Shown: in pieces, positions 1 to 6,658 of the stretch
How positions within the stretch are numbered: position 1 is the stretch's first letter
Layout of the letters: the number at the start of each line of letters is the position of its first letter
From: Campylobacteraceae bacterium
GTDB lineage: Bacteria; Campylobacterota; Campylobacteria; Campylobacterales; Campylobacteraceae
DNA length: 12,916 nucleotides
Direction: 5' to 3'
NCBI GenBank assembly: GCA_031259875.1
Contig: JAIRKW010000069.1
Location: 1 to 12,916 of the forward strand
Notes under the pieces: model-generated
The model's database searches: none
Told to the model about the DNA's origin: nothing
Seen by the model: only the letters and a program-made list of their open reading frames with translations
Position numbers and translations under genes: made by a program

Positions 1-64
1 CAGCCGTGAAGTCAGATACGCTAACTTCATGAAAATCGTCTCTTTGGCACCGGAGGTTTTATAA
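1..64 (+). CDS. rplN: 50S ribosomal protein L14 (uL14), C-terminal end only
   Basis: Only the last 20 codons are present; the gene enters from the left edge, reading frame beginning at base 2. The visible end, FMKIVSLAPEVL and then TAA at 62-64, matches the conserved L14 C-terminus (E. coli ends FMKIISLAPEVL). L14 is a large-subunit protein at the subunit interface. Its stop codon shares one base with the rplX start (TAATG), so translation is probably coupled. The position directly before rplX is the standard spc operon order, which supports the call despite the short fragment. Confidence 0.9.
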   Translation, partial: SREVRYANFMKIVSLAPEVL

Positions 65-297
65 TGGCGGTCAAGTTTAAAATCAAAAAGAATGATTTGG
101 TAAAAATTATTGCTGGCGACGACAAGGGTAAAAGCGGTAAAGTTTTACGCGTATTGCCTAAAACTTCGCAAGTTATTGTTGAAGGCTGCAAGATAGCTAA
201 AAAAGCTGTTAAGCCAAGCGATAAGACAAAAAATGGCGGATGGGAAAACAGAGAGATGCCTATTCATATCTCGAATGTAGCAAAGGCAGAGGGTTAA
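64..297 (+). CDS. rplX: 50S ribosomal protein L24 (uL24)
   Basis: A 77-residue protein, the compact length usual in this bacterial group (about 100 in E. coli). An N-terminal KOW segment (about residues 8-33, with KIIAGDDKGKSGKV) is the RNA-binding loop of L24, which acts as an early assembly initiator on 23S rRNA. The rest carries the family's VEGCKIAKKAVKPS and the ending MPIHISNVAKAEG. The start ATG at 64 overlaps the rplN stop by one base and has CGGAGG upstream at 51-56. rplE begins two bases after its stop. Nothing is unusual; identification is secure from sequence and gene order. Confidence 0.97.
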   Translation: MAVKFKIKKNDLVKIIAGDDKGKSGKVLRVLPKTSQVIVEGCKIAKKAVKPSDKTKNGGWENREMPIHISNVAKAEG

Positions 298-299
298 AA

Positions 300-848
300 A
301 TGAGTACACTTAAAGTTAAATTTAATAATGAGATAAAACCTCTTCTATTTAAAGAGTTGAATATCCAAAATCCTATGCTTATCCCGTCTCTTGAGAAGGT
401 TGTTATAAGCGTTGGCGCCGGAGATTCGGCAAAAGATGCGAAAGTTATACAAAATATGGCTGATACGATATCTTTGATAGCAGGACAAAAAGCAATCATA
501 ACAAATGCTCACAAGTCTGTTGCTGGCTTTAAAGTAAGAGAGGGATTTCCTGTAGGTATCAAAGTTACGTTAAGAGGCGCTAGTATGTATAACTTTCTTA
601 CAAAGCTTATATCTGTGGCGCTTCCAAGAGTGAAAGACTTCAGAGGATTGCCGAAAAACGGATTTGACGGACGCGGCAGTTACAATTTTGGTCTTCAAGA
701 GCAGCTTATGTTTCCTGAGGTTGAGTATGACAAAATCATCAAAACACACGGTATGAATATAACTATCGTAACTACATCCAAAAATGACAAAGATGCATTT
801 AGACTATTGGAATTAATCGGTATTCCGTTTGTGAGAGGACATAAATAA
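300..848 (+). CDS. rplE: 50S ribosomal protein L5 (uL5)
   Basis: A 182-residue protein. L5 binds 5S rRNA in the central protuberance and contacts S13 across the subunit bridge. Recognisable family blocks are NPMLIPSLEKVVISVGAG near the N-terminus, TLRGASMYNFLTKL in the middle and the glycine-rich NGFDGRGSYNFGLQEQ, with GIPFVRGHK at the end. The frame is open further upstream, but the ATG at 300 is preferred: it gives the family's usual N-terminus, it follows a purine-rich GCAGAGGG, and it lies just after the rplX stop. The stop overlaps the rpsN start by one base (TAATG). Confidence 0.97.
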   Translation: MSTLKVKFNNEIKPLLFKELNIQNPMLIPSLEKVVISVGAGDSAKDAKVIQNMADTISLIAGQKAIITNAHKSVAGFKVREGFPVGIKVTLRGASMYNFLTKLISVALPRVKDFRGLPKNGFDGRGSYNFGLQEQLMFPEVEYDKIIKTHGMNITIVTTSKNDKDAFRLLELIGIPFVRGHK

Positions 849-1033
849 TGGCTAAAAAATCAATGATTGCCAAAGCGGCAAGGAAGCCTAAGTTTGCAGT
901 GCGGGGATATACTCGTTGTAAGATATGCGGACGCGCTCGTTCTGTGTATAAAGATTTTGGGATTTGCCGTGTATGCTTGAGAAAGATGGCAAACGAGGGA
1001 TTAATTCCCGGACTTAAAAAAGCAAGTTGGTAA
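848..1033 (+). CDS. rpsN: 30S ribosomal protein S14, zinc-binding type (uS14, type Z)
   Basis: A 61-residue S14 of the short, zinc-containing kind. The four zinc ligands are Cys24, Cys27, Cys40 and Cys43 (C-X2-C-X12-C-X2-C). The protein ends in the conserved GLIPGLKKASW and sits in the head of the small subunit near S3 and S10. Its start shares one base with the rplE stop, so it is probably translationally coupled. Whether a zinc-free paralogue exists elsewhere in the genome cannot be told from this window. Confidence 0.97.
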   Translation: MAKKSMIAKAARKPKFAVRGYTRCKICGRARSVYKDFGICRVCLRKMANEGLIPGLKKASW

Positions 1034-1042
1034 GGAAAGCTA

Positions 1043-1438
1043 ATGATAAATGATTTAATCGCAGATGCATTGACGCGCATCAGAAATGCTTCTATGCGCA
1101 GACTTGAAGTTACTACTCTTATACATACAAATGTTGTAGAGGCTATTTTGAAAGTTTTTCAAAATAAAGGCTATATCGAAAACTTTAATGTAGTAGAAGA
1201 CGGCAACAAAAAGTTTATCAATGTCGTATTGAAATACAATGAAAAAGGCGTAAACGTTATAAATGAAATAAAAAGAATCTCTACTCCAGGACGCAGAGTC
1301 TATAAAGGTTTTGATGAGATTAAGAGATTTAAAAGCGGATACGGCACTATCATTTTGAGCACTTCAAAAGGTGTTTTGGATAACGAAGAAGCGCATAAAA
1401 GCGGTGTTGGCGGCGAGCTGCTTTGCAGCATTTGGTAA
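1043..1438 (+). CDS. rpsH: 30S ribosomal protein S8 (uS8)
   Basis: A 131-residue protein with the S8 start MINDLIADALTRIRNA, the central SYGTII-like strand (here SGYGTIILSTSKG) and the typical ending GGELLCSIW. S8 binds the central domain of 16S rRNA and in E. coli also represses the spc operon through a mimic of that site in the rplE region; I could not recognise such a site here. The start has AAGGAAA at 1033-1039. After it comes a 73-base spacer, the longest gap in the spc part of the window. Confidence 0.97.
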   Translation: MINDLIADALTRIRNASMRRLEVTTLIHTNVVEAILKVFQNKGYIENFNVVEDGNKKFINVVLKYNEKGVNVINEIKRISTPGRRVYKGFDEIKRFKSGYGTIILSTSKGVLDNEEAHKSGVGGELLCSIW

Positions 1439-1511
1439 TAAGAACTTTTTATGGTATTCGGTAACCATTCAAAAAAGTAGAATTATCGTAGAACTTGTAG
1501 AAAGGAAAACA

Positions 1512-2048
1512 ATGTCAAGAATTGGCAAACAGCCCGTATCGATACCAAGCGATATAGAGGTTAAGCTGGAAGGCAATGTACTGCTCTTTAAAAAGGGAAA
1601 TGCCCAAAAAGAGTTAGATACGAAGGGTAATGTTTTTACTAAAATAGAAGACGGAAAAATAGTTTTTTCTCCTAAGGGCGAAGATAAACAGTCAAAAGCT
1701 TTTTGGGGAACATACAGAGCGTTATGCAATAATGTGATTATCGGACTTACAAAAGGTTTTGAGAGAAAACTCGAGATTAACGGTGTAGGTTACAGGGCAG
1801 CTGTAAATGGTAAATTGCTTGAGTTGCAGCTTGGATATTCTCACCCTATTAAATATGATATACCTGAAGGTGTTCAAATTACTGTTGAGAAAAATACAAT
1901 TACAGTACTAGGCAGTGATAAGCAGCAAATCGGACAAATCGCAGCCAAAATACGCGGTTTTAGGCCGCCTGAGCCATATAAAGGCAAAGGTGTTAAGTAT
2001 GCAGATGAGACAATCATCCGCAAAGCCGGCAAGACTTCTAAGAAGTAA
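1512..2048 (+). CDS. rplF: 50S ribosomal protein L6 (uL6)
   Basis: A 178-residue protein made of two related L6 domains. It begins MSRIGKQPVSIPSD and carries the family block GFRPPEPYKGKGVKY near the C-terminus, followed by a lysine-rich tail. L6 sits near the factor-binding site of the large subunit. The same frame stays open upstream into rpsH for 47 more codons, but those residues do not resemble L6. The ATG at 1512, with AAAGGAA at 1501-1507, gives the normal N-terminus. Confidence 0.97.
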   Translation: MSRIGKQPVSIPSDIEVKLEGNVLLFKKGNAQKELDTKGNVFTKIEDGKIVFSPKGEDKQSKAFWGTYRALCNNVIIGLTKGFERKLEINGVGYRAAVNGKLLELQLGYSHPIKYDIPEGVQITVEKNTITVLGSDKQQIGQIAAKIRGFRPPEPYKGKGVKYADETIIRKAGKTSKK

Positions 2049-2057
2049 GGGGAGATA

Positions 2058-2414
2058 ATGAGAGCAAATATATTAGAAAATAAACTCAAACTTCGTGCGA
2101 AACGCAAAAGAAGAATAAGAGCGAAAATATCAGGCACACAGGATTTTCCAAGAGTTTCTGTTTTCCGCTCAAACAGATATTTTTACGCGCAGGCGATAGA
2201 CGATATTAATGGAGTTACAATTGCAGCTATAGACGGCAAAAAACTCTCCCTTAAAGCCAATAAAACTGATGCTGTGGAGTTAGCCAAAGCTTTCTCTGAA
2301 AGCCTCAAATCAAAAGGCATAGAAAAAGTTGCGTTTGACAGAAACGGTTATTTGTATCACGGCGTAGTAGCGGCGTTTGCCGACGCGCTTCGCGATAACG
2401 GCATTACGCTGTAA
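2058..2414 (+). CDS. rplR: 50S ribosomal protein L18 (uL18)
   Basis: A 118-residue 5S rRNA-binding protein of the central protuberance. The N-terminus is a basic arm (LRAKRKRRIRAKI), followed by the L18 core RVSVFRSNRYFYAQAIDD and the C-terminal FDRNGYLYHGVVAAFADALR. A strong GGGGAG at 2049-2054 precedes the ATG, nine bases after the rplF stop. Length and gene position are normal. No anomalies. Confidence 0.97.
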   Translation: MRANILENKLKLRAKRKRRIRAKISGTQDFPRVSVFRSNRYFYAQAIDDINGVTIAAIDGKKLSLKANKTDAVELAKAFSESLKSKGIEKVAFDRNGYLYHGVVAAFADALRDNGITL

Positions 2415-2432
2415 TAGTGAGGAAAAAGATTA

Positions 2433-2882
2433 ATGGAAAAAATTAATAGAGAAGAATTCGAGGAAATAATCGTCAATATCGGACGTGTAACAAAAGTCGT
2501 AAAAGGCGGCAGGAGATTTCGTTTTACTGCGCTCGTTGTAGTCGGAAATAAAAAAGGACTTGTCGGATATGGTTTTGGAAAAGCAAAAGAAGTACCCGAC
2601 GCTATAAGAAAAGCCGTAGATGATGCGTTTAAAAATATCGTTGAAGTTGAGATAAAAGGCTCAACTATCGCTCACGATGTTGAAGTGAAATTTAATGCGA
2701 GTAAGATTCTTTTGAAGCCTGCCAGCGAAGGTACGGGCGTAATTGCGGGCGGTTCTACAAGACCTGTTGTGGAGTTAGCCGGTATTAAAGATATTCTTAC
2801 CAAATCGCTTGGTTCAAATAACGCCGCAAATGTAGTGAGAGCTACCATAAAAGCTCTTAGTATGATTAAAAGCCAAAGATAA
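2433..2882 (+). CDS. rpsE: 30S ribosomal protein S5 (uS5)
   Basis: A 149-residue protein with the N-terminal double-stranded-RNA-binding-like domain (VTKVVKGGRRFRFTALVVVG, about residues 18-37) and the C-terminal domain with PASEGTGVIAGG and GSNNAANVVRAT. S5 lies at the mRNA entry tunnel and contributes to decoding fidelity. It is about 17 residues shorter than E. coli S5, mostly at the ends. The start has GTGAGGA at 2417-2423. The next gene is rplO after only 11 bases; the rpmD (L30) gene usually found between them is absent. Confidence 0.97.
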   Translation: MEKINREEFEEIIVNIGRVTKVVKGGRRFRFTALVVVGNKKGLVGYGFGKAKEVPDAIRKAVDDAFKNIVEVEIKGSTIAHDVEVKFNASKILLKPASEGTGVIAGGSTRPVVELAGIKDILTKSLGSNNAANVVRATIKALSMIKSQR

Positions 2883-2893
2883 AAGGATAAAAG

Positions 2894-3298
2894 ATGTCAT
2901 TAAACAGTCTTAAACCTGCTTCTAACTCCACTCATTCTAAAAAAAGAGTAGGACGCGGACAAGGCAGCGGCAACGGTAAAACAGCCGGACGCGGACATAA
3001 AGGTCAAAAAGCGCGTACAGGCTACAAAATCAAAAGAGGTTTTGAAGGCGGACAACAGCCGCTTCAAAGAAGATTGCCTAAAGTCGGCTTTACCTCTAAA
3101 ATAGAAAAACCTTACATAATCAATGTCGATAAAATCAAAGCAGTAGCCGAACTATCGGAAATTACGATAGAGAGCATTAAAAGTGTGCATAAATTATCAG
3201 GCAGCGTTGCTAAGGTAAAACTTATAGGAGTTAACGCCAAAGAGTTATCATCTAAAATTAAAGATGAAAACATAACGTTTAGCGGAAGTGAAAAATGA
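2894..3298 (+). CDS. rplO: 50S ribosomal protein L15 (uL15)
   Basis: A 134-residue protein. The N-terminal extension rich in Gly, Lys and Arg (residues 20-41, including GRGHKGQKAR) is the L15 arm that penetrates 23S rRNA. RRLPKVGFTS follows at the junction to the globular part. The start has AAAAGGA upstream. The stop overlaps the secY start by four bases (ATGA), the usual arrangement for translational coupling of rplO and secY. Confidence 0.96.
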   Translation: MSLNSLKPASNSTHSKKRVGRGQGSGNGKTAGRGHKGQKARTGYKIKRGFEGGQQPLQRRLPKVGFTSKIEKPYIINVDKIKAVAELSEITIESIKSVHKLSGSVAKVKLIGVNAKELSSKIKDENITFSGSEK

Positions 3299-4557
3299 AC
3301 AAGCAGCTAACCAACAAACTTTTAGTCGTGTTGGTAGGTCTTTTTGCGTTTAGAGTTTTAGCTTATATAGGTGTTCCGGGTGTAAATACTGACGTTATCA
3401 AAAGTATTTTTGATACAAGCAGTACAAATGCTTTGGGAATGTTTAACATGTTCAGCGGCGGTGCGGCTGAGAGATTTAGTATTATCTCTTTGGGCATCAT
3501 GCCCTATATCACCGCCTCCATTGTTATGGAGTTGATTGCCGCTACATTTCCAGCCATCGGCAGGCTTAAAAAAGAGCGTGACGGTATGGTTAAGTATATG
3601 CAAATTATCCGCTATGCTACAATTTTTATTACAATTATACAAGCCGTGGGCGTATCCATCGGTCTTCAAAGCATTACCGGAACCGGCGGCGAAAGTGCTA
3701 TTACGATAGAAATGACACAATTTGTGCCGATTGCTGCTGTGTCTATGCTTGCCGGTACTATGCTGCTGTTGTGGATCGGTGAACAGATAACAAAACATGG
3801 CGTCGGACAAGGCGTTAGTCTTATCATTTTTGCAGGTATAGTTTCAGGCATACCTATGGCCATCGGCGAAAGTATAACTCTTGTCAATATGGGCACTCTT
3901 AACTTTTTTGTGATTTTGGCAGCGCTTGTTGTCATTGTGCTGGTAGTCGGTACGATTATCTTTGTAGAGTTGGGTGAAAGAAGAATTCCCATATCATACT
4001 CAAGAAAAGTTGTTATGCAAAACCAAAATAAGCGCATTATGAATTATGTGCCGGTAAAAATTAACTTAAGCGGCGTTATACCTCCAATTTTTGCTTCAGC
4101 CGTTTTAACATTTCCGTCGACTATTTTGCAGGCGAGCACCAATCCTATTATCGTTGCTATTAATGATTTTTTAAGTCCCGGCGGATACTTTTTCCATATT
4201 TTAATGTTTTTGCTTGTTGTCTTTTTTGCATATTTTTATGCTTCTATAACTTTTAATGCAAAAGATATCTCTGAAAACCTTAAAAAGCAGGGCGGTTTTA
4301 TACCGGGAGTTCGTCCAGGAGCCAGCACTGCGGAGTTTTTGAATGAAACAGCGAGCCGATTGACATTTTTTGGTTCTATATATTTGGCTATTATTGCAAC
4401 GATTCCATGGGCACTTGTGCAATATATGGGAATACCGTTTTACTTTGGCGGTACGGCTGTTTTGATTGTTGTTCAAGTTGCTCTTGATACGATGAGAAGA
4501 ATAGAGGCGCAAATTTATATGAGCAAATACGAAACGTTAAGTGCTATTGGTCTATGA
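3295..4557 (+). CDS. secY: Protein translocase channel subunit SecY
   Basis: A 420-residue inner-membrane protein, the pore of the Sec translocon, which moves unfolded proteins with SecE, SecG and SecA. Ten hydrophobic segments can be traced at about residues 8-28, 64-84, 105-124, 145-160, 172-192, 203-224, 258-280, 299-318, 356-376 and 383-399. Family signatures are SLGIMPYITASIVMEL (65-80), the cytoplasmic loop RRIPISYSRK (229-238) and FIPGVRPG (335-342), which contains the conserved arginine of the SecA/ribosome-contacting loop. It starts inside the rplO stop (ATGA). The adk gene that often follows secY is not here; map comes next after three bases. Confidence 0.97.
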   Translation: MNKQLTNKLLVVLVGLFAFRVLAYIGVPGVNTDVIKSIFDTSSTNALGMFNMFSGGAAERFSIISLGIMPYITASIVMELIAATFPAIGRLKKERDGMVKYMQIIRYATIFITIIQAVGVSIGLQSITGTGGESAITIEMTQFVPIAAVSMLAGTMLLLWIGEQITKHGVGQGVSLIIFAGIVSGIPMAIGESITLVNMGTLNFFVILAALVVIVLVVGTIIFVELGERRIPISYSRKVVMQNQNKRIMNYVPVKINLSGVIPPIFASAVLTFPSTILQASTNPIIVAINDFLSPGGYFFHILMFLLVVFFAYFYASITFNAKDISENLKKQGGFIPGVRPGASTAEFLNETASRLTFFGSIYLAIIATIPWALVQYMGIPFYFGGTAVLIVVQVALDTMRRIEAQIYMSKYETLSAIGL

Positions 4558-4560
4558 TAG

Positions 4561-5331
4561 ATGTCTATCAGTATAAAACGTCCAGAAGAGATTAAAAAAA
4601 TCGCATCCGCTTCAAGGGCGGTTGCGAAAACGCTGAATTATCTCACAAATCAAATCAAATCAGGTATTAGCACAAAAGAGTTAAATAATTTAGGCGAAGA
4701 GTATATTAAAACTCTTAGGGGTCGCGCTGCGTTTAAAGGTTTATACGGATTTCCTGACGGTATTTGCATATCGGTTAATGAAGTAATAATTCACGGCATA
4801 CCAAGCAATTATAAATTAAAAGAGGGTGATATAGTAGGACTTGATATCGGCGTCGAGATAGACGGCTGGTATGGGGATGCGGCAAAGACTGTCGGTGTAG
4901 GCAAGATTAGCAAAGACGATACGGATTTGATAAACTGCTCTTATGAGGCGTTGATGTATGCAATAGATATTATACGAGAAGGTATGCATTTTAAAGAGCT
5001 CTCGTATGAGATAGAAAGATATATTATTTCTAAAGGTTTTGTGCCGCTTCGCGGATATTGCGGACACGGCATAGGAAAACGTCCGCACGAAGAGCCGGAG
5101 ATACTAAACTATCTTGAAGGTACCAATCCAAAACAAGGTCCCAAAATAAAAGAGGGAATGGTATTTTGTATAGAACCTATGATTTGCCGCAAAAACGGTA
5201 AACCTAAAGTTTTAAGTGATAATTGGGCAGTTGTTTCTGAAGACGGCTTGAGAGGCAGTCATTGGGAACATACTATAGCAATTGTTAACAAAAAAGCAAA
5301 AATTTTGTCTATTGATGACACGGAGGAATAA
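4561..5331 (+). CDS. map: Methionine aminopeptidase, type I
   Basis: A 256-residue cytosolic enzyme that removes the initiator methionine from new proteins. All expected active-site residues are visible: metal ligands Asp95, Asp106, His169, Glu205 and Glu236, plus His78 and His176, in the motifs VIIHGIP, GLDIG, GDAAKT, CGHGIG, PHEEP, IEP and HWEHT. The length is typical of bacterial type Ia enzymes. The start lies three bases after the secY stop and has no convincing Shine-Dalgarno sequence, so initiation probably depends on ribosomes finishing secY. The stop overlaps infA by one base. Confidence 0.96.
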   Translation: MSISIKRPEEIKKIASASRAVAKTLNYLTNQIKSGISTKELNNLGEEYIKTLRGRAAFKGLYGFPDGICISVNEVIIHGIPSNYKLKEGDIVGLDIGVEIDGWYGDAAKTVGVGKISKDDTDLINCSYEALMYAIDIIREGMHFKELSYEIERYIISKGFVPLRGYCGHGIGKRPHEEPEILNYLEGTNPKQGPKIKEGMVFCIEPMICRKNGKPKVLSDNWAVVSEDGLRGSHWEHTIAIVNKKAKILSIDDTEE

Positions 5332-5549
5332 TGGCAAAAAACGATGTAATTGAACTTGACGGTAAAGTGGCTGAAGCATTGCCTAATGCCAACTTTATGG
5401 TGGAGCTTGAGAATAAGCATAAAGTATTGTGTCATATCTCGGGTAAAATGAGAATGCATTATATAAAAATAATGCCCGGTGATAAGGTTAAAGTAGAATT
5501 AACTCCTTATAGTTTAGATAAGGGGAGAATAACTTATCGATATAAGTAA
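5331..5549 (+). CDS. infA: Translation initiation factor IF-1
   Basis: A 72-residue OB-fold protein that binds the A site of the 30S subunit during initiation. Family blocks are VIELDGKVAEALPNANFMVEL, split over the first strands, then HISGKMRMHYIKIMPGDKV and the ending GRITYRYK. Length is exactly that of most bacterial IF-1. A strong GGAGG at 5322-5326 and a TAATG overlap with map support the start. It is the last gene before a 193-base gap. Confidence 0.97.
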   Translation: MAKNDVIELDGKVAEALPNANFMVELENKHKVLCHISGKMRMHYIKIMPGDKVKVELTPYSLDKGRITYRYK

Positions 5550-5554
5550 TTTTT
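5532..5554 (+). terminator. Possible weak terminator at the end of infA
   Basis: ACTTAT (5532-5537) and ATAAGT (5542-5547) are perfect inverted arms with the loop CGAT, overlapping the infA stop codon, and a run of five T follows at 5550-5554. The geometry fits an intrinsic terminator, but the six-pair stem holds only one G:C pair, so any termination would be weak. It could instead let part of the spc transcripts run on into rpmJ. The arms also contribute codons, so chance is possible. Confidence 0.3.
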
Positions 5555-5608
5555 GTTCCGTTTGGATTGTAAAATAGGCTTATAAGTAAGCTATCAGCTA
5601 AGTTTTTG

Positions 5609-5614
5609 TATAAT
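5609..5614 (+). promoter_or_regulatory. Candidate -10 box for the rpmJ-rplQ operon
   Basis: A perfect TATAAT lies in the infA-rpmJ gap in a T-rich setting (AGTTTTTG before it). No good -35 hexamer is visible at the normal distance, which is common for Campylobacterota housekeeping promoters, where the upstream part is T-rich rather than a fixed hexamer. Transcription would begin near 5621 and give a leader of about 120 bases before rpmJ. The location, between two packed gene blocks, is where an internal promoter would be expected. Confidence 0.5.
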
Positions 5615-5658
5615 TAACCCTTTTTGTAAGACTACGTGAAGAATTATTGGAAAAGTCA

Positions 5659-5741
5659 CCACTTGTTTTTTCAATAGTTGGTTTGAATTTTTTTCTTCAA
5701 ACCTCTTCCGTTTATTAAGTGGAATAAATTTGGGAGAAGAG
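5659..5741 (+). promoter_or_regulatory. Structured leader before rpmJ, candidate autoregulatory site
   Basis: Three perfect complementary pairs are visible. GGTTTGAA (5680-5687) pairs with TTCAAACC (5696-5703) around a T-rich loop. CCACTT (5659-5664) pairs with AAGTGG (5717-5722). CTCTTC (5703-5708) pairs with GAAGAG (5736-5741), which is part of the rpmJ ribosome binding region. The last two interleave, which would make a pseudoknot. In E. coli the alpha operon leader is a pseudoknot bound by S4; that this leader does the same is inference only. Six-base matches arise easily by chance in a stretch this long. Confidence 0.3.
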
Positions 5742-5742
5742 A

Positions 5743-5856
5743 ATGAAAGTGCGCCCTTCTGTAAAGATGATGTGCGATAAGTGCAAGGTGATTAAACGCA
5801 AAGGAATAATAAGAGTTATTTGCGCAAATCCAAAACATAAACAGCGACAAGGATAG
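5743..5856 (+). CDS. rpmJ: 50S ribosomal protein L36 (bL36), zinc-binding type
   Basis: A 37-residue protein, MKVRPSVKMMCDKCKV followed by a basic C-terminus ending KHKQRQG. The zinc ligands Cys11, Cys14, Cys27 and His32 are all present, so this is the zinc-containing form. L36 is the smallest large-subunit protein and binds 23S rRNA. The start has GGGAGAAG at 5732-5739. rpsM starts four bases after its stop. It is the first gene after the 193-base gap and so probably heads its own transcript. Confidence 0.96.
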   Translation: MKVRPSVKMMCDKCKVIKRKGIIRVICANPKHKQRQG

Positions 5857-5860
5857 ATAG

Positions 5861-6229
5861 ATGGCAAGAATTGCAGGTGTAGATTTACCCAATAAAAAGC
5901 GCATTGAGTATGGACTAACCTATATTTACGGCATTGGTCTGCATACTTCGCGTTTAATTTTAGATGCCACAGGCATCTCATATAACAAAAGAGTTCAAGA
6001 ACTTACCGAAGACGAGGCAGCTGCTATCAGAAATGAGATACAGAGTCATTTTACCGTTGAGGGAGACTTGAGAAAAAATGTTGCGATGAATATTAAAGCG
6101 CTGATGGATATCGGAAGCTATCGCGGCATAAGACACAGAAAAGGACTTCCCGTACGCGGACAAAAGACAAAGACCAACGCTCGTACTCGCAAGGGTAAAA
6201 AGAAGACCGTTGGTTCAAAAGCAAGTTAA
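5861..6229 (+). CDS. rpsM: 30S ribosomal protein S13 (uS13)
   Basis: A 122-residue protein starting MARIAGVDLPNKKRIEYGLTY, with the helix-turn-helix region around YGIGLHTSRLIL, the block GSYRGIRHRKGLPVRGQ and a strongly basic C-terminal tail that reaches toward the P-site tRNA. S13 sits in the head of the small subunit and contacts L5. AAGGA at 5849-5853 precedes the ATG. Length and order are normal. Confidence 0.97.
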   Translation: MARIAGVDLPNKKRIEYGLTYIYGIGLHTSRLILDATGISYNKRVQELTEDEAAAIRNEIQSHFTVEGDLRKNVAMNIKALMDIGSYRGIRHRKGLPVRGQKTKTNARTRKGKKKTVGSKAS

Positions 6230-6238
6230 GGCATTGAT

Positions 6239-6631
6239 ATGGCAAAACAAAAAGTTGTAAGAAAAAAAATTGTCAAAAAAAATATCGCTAAAGGTGTTGT
6301 ATATATTTCCGCTACATTTAATAATACTGTTGTAACCGTTACTGATGAAATGGGAAATGTTATAGCTTGGAGCAGTGCAGGCGCTCTTGGTTTCAAAGGA
6401 AGTAAAAAATCAACTCCATATGCGGCTCAGCAGGCTGTGGATGATGCTTTGGCCAAAGCAAAAGAGCACGGTATTAAAGAGGTAGGCATTAAAGTTCAAG
6501 GACCTGGCTCCGGACGCGAAACAGCGATAAAGAGTATAGGCGCTTATGAAGGAATCCGTGTGGTTTTCTTGAAAGATATCACTCCTCTTCCTCACAATGG
6601 TTGTCGCCCTCCAAAACGACGACGCGTATAA
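6239..6631 (+). CDS. rpsK: 30S ribosomal protein S11 (uS11)
   Basis: A 130-residue protein of the small-subunit platform. A lysine-rich N-terminal tail is followed by the core GVVYISATFNNTVVTVTD and SAGALGFKGSKKSTPYAAQ, the glycine-rich VQGPGSGRETA and the invariant ending PLPHNGCRPPKRRRV. The start follows AAGG at 6228-6231, nine bases after the rpsM stop. No anomalies. Confidence 0.97.
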   Translation: MAKQKVVRKKIVKKNIAKGVVYISATFNNTVVTVTDEMGNVIAWSSAGALGFKGSKKSTPYAAQQAVDDALAKAKEHGIKEVGIKVQGPGSGRETAIKSIGAYEGIRVVFLKDITPLPHNGCRPPKRRRV

Positions 6632-6658
6632 GTTTTAAAAAAATAGGAGAATAGAATA

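Noticed and set aside
240..299. Upstream extension of the L5 frame by 20 codons
   Set aside because: The extra residues overlap rplX in another frame and do not resemble L5; the ATG at 300 gives the normal N-terminus.
1371..1511. Upstream extension of the L6 frame by 47 codons
   Set aside because: It overlaps rpsH, lacks L6 similarity, and the ATG at 1512 has its own ribosome binding site.
3358..3810. 150-codon - strand frame opposite secY
   Set aside because: Pure shadow of a conserved membrane protein gene; its composition is rich in His, Asn and Cys and has no recognisable domain.
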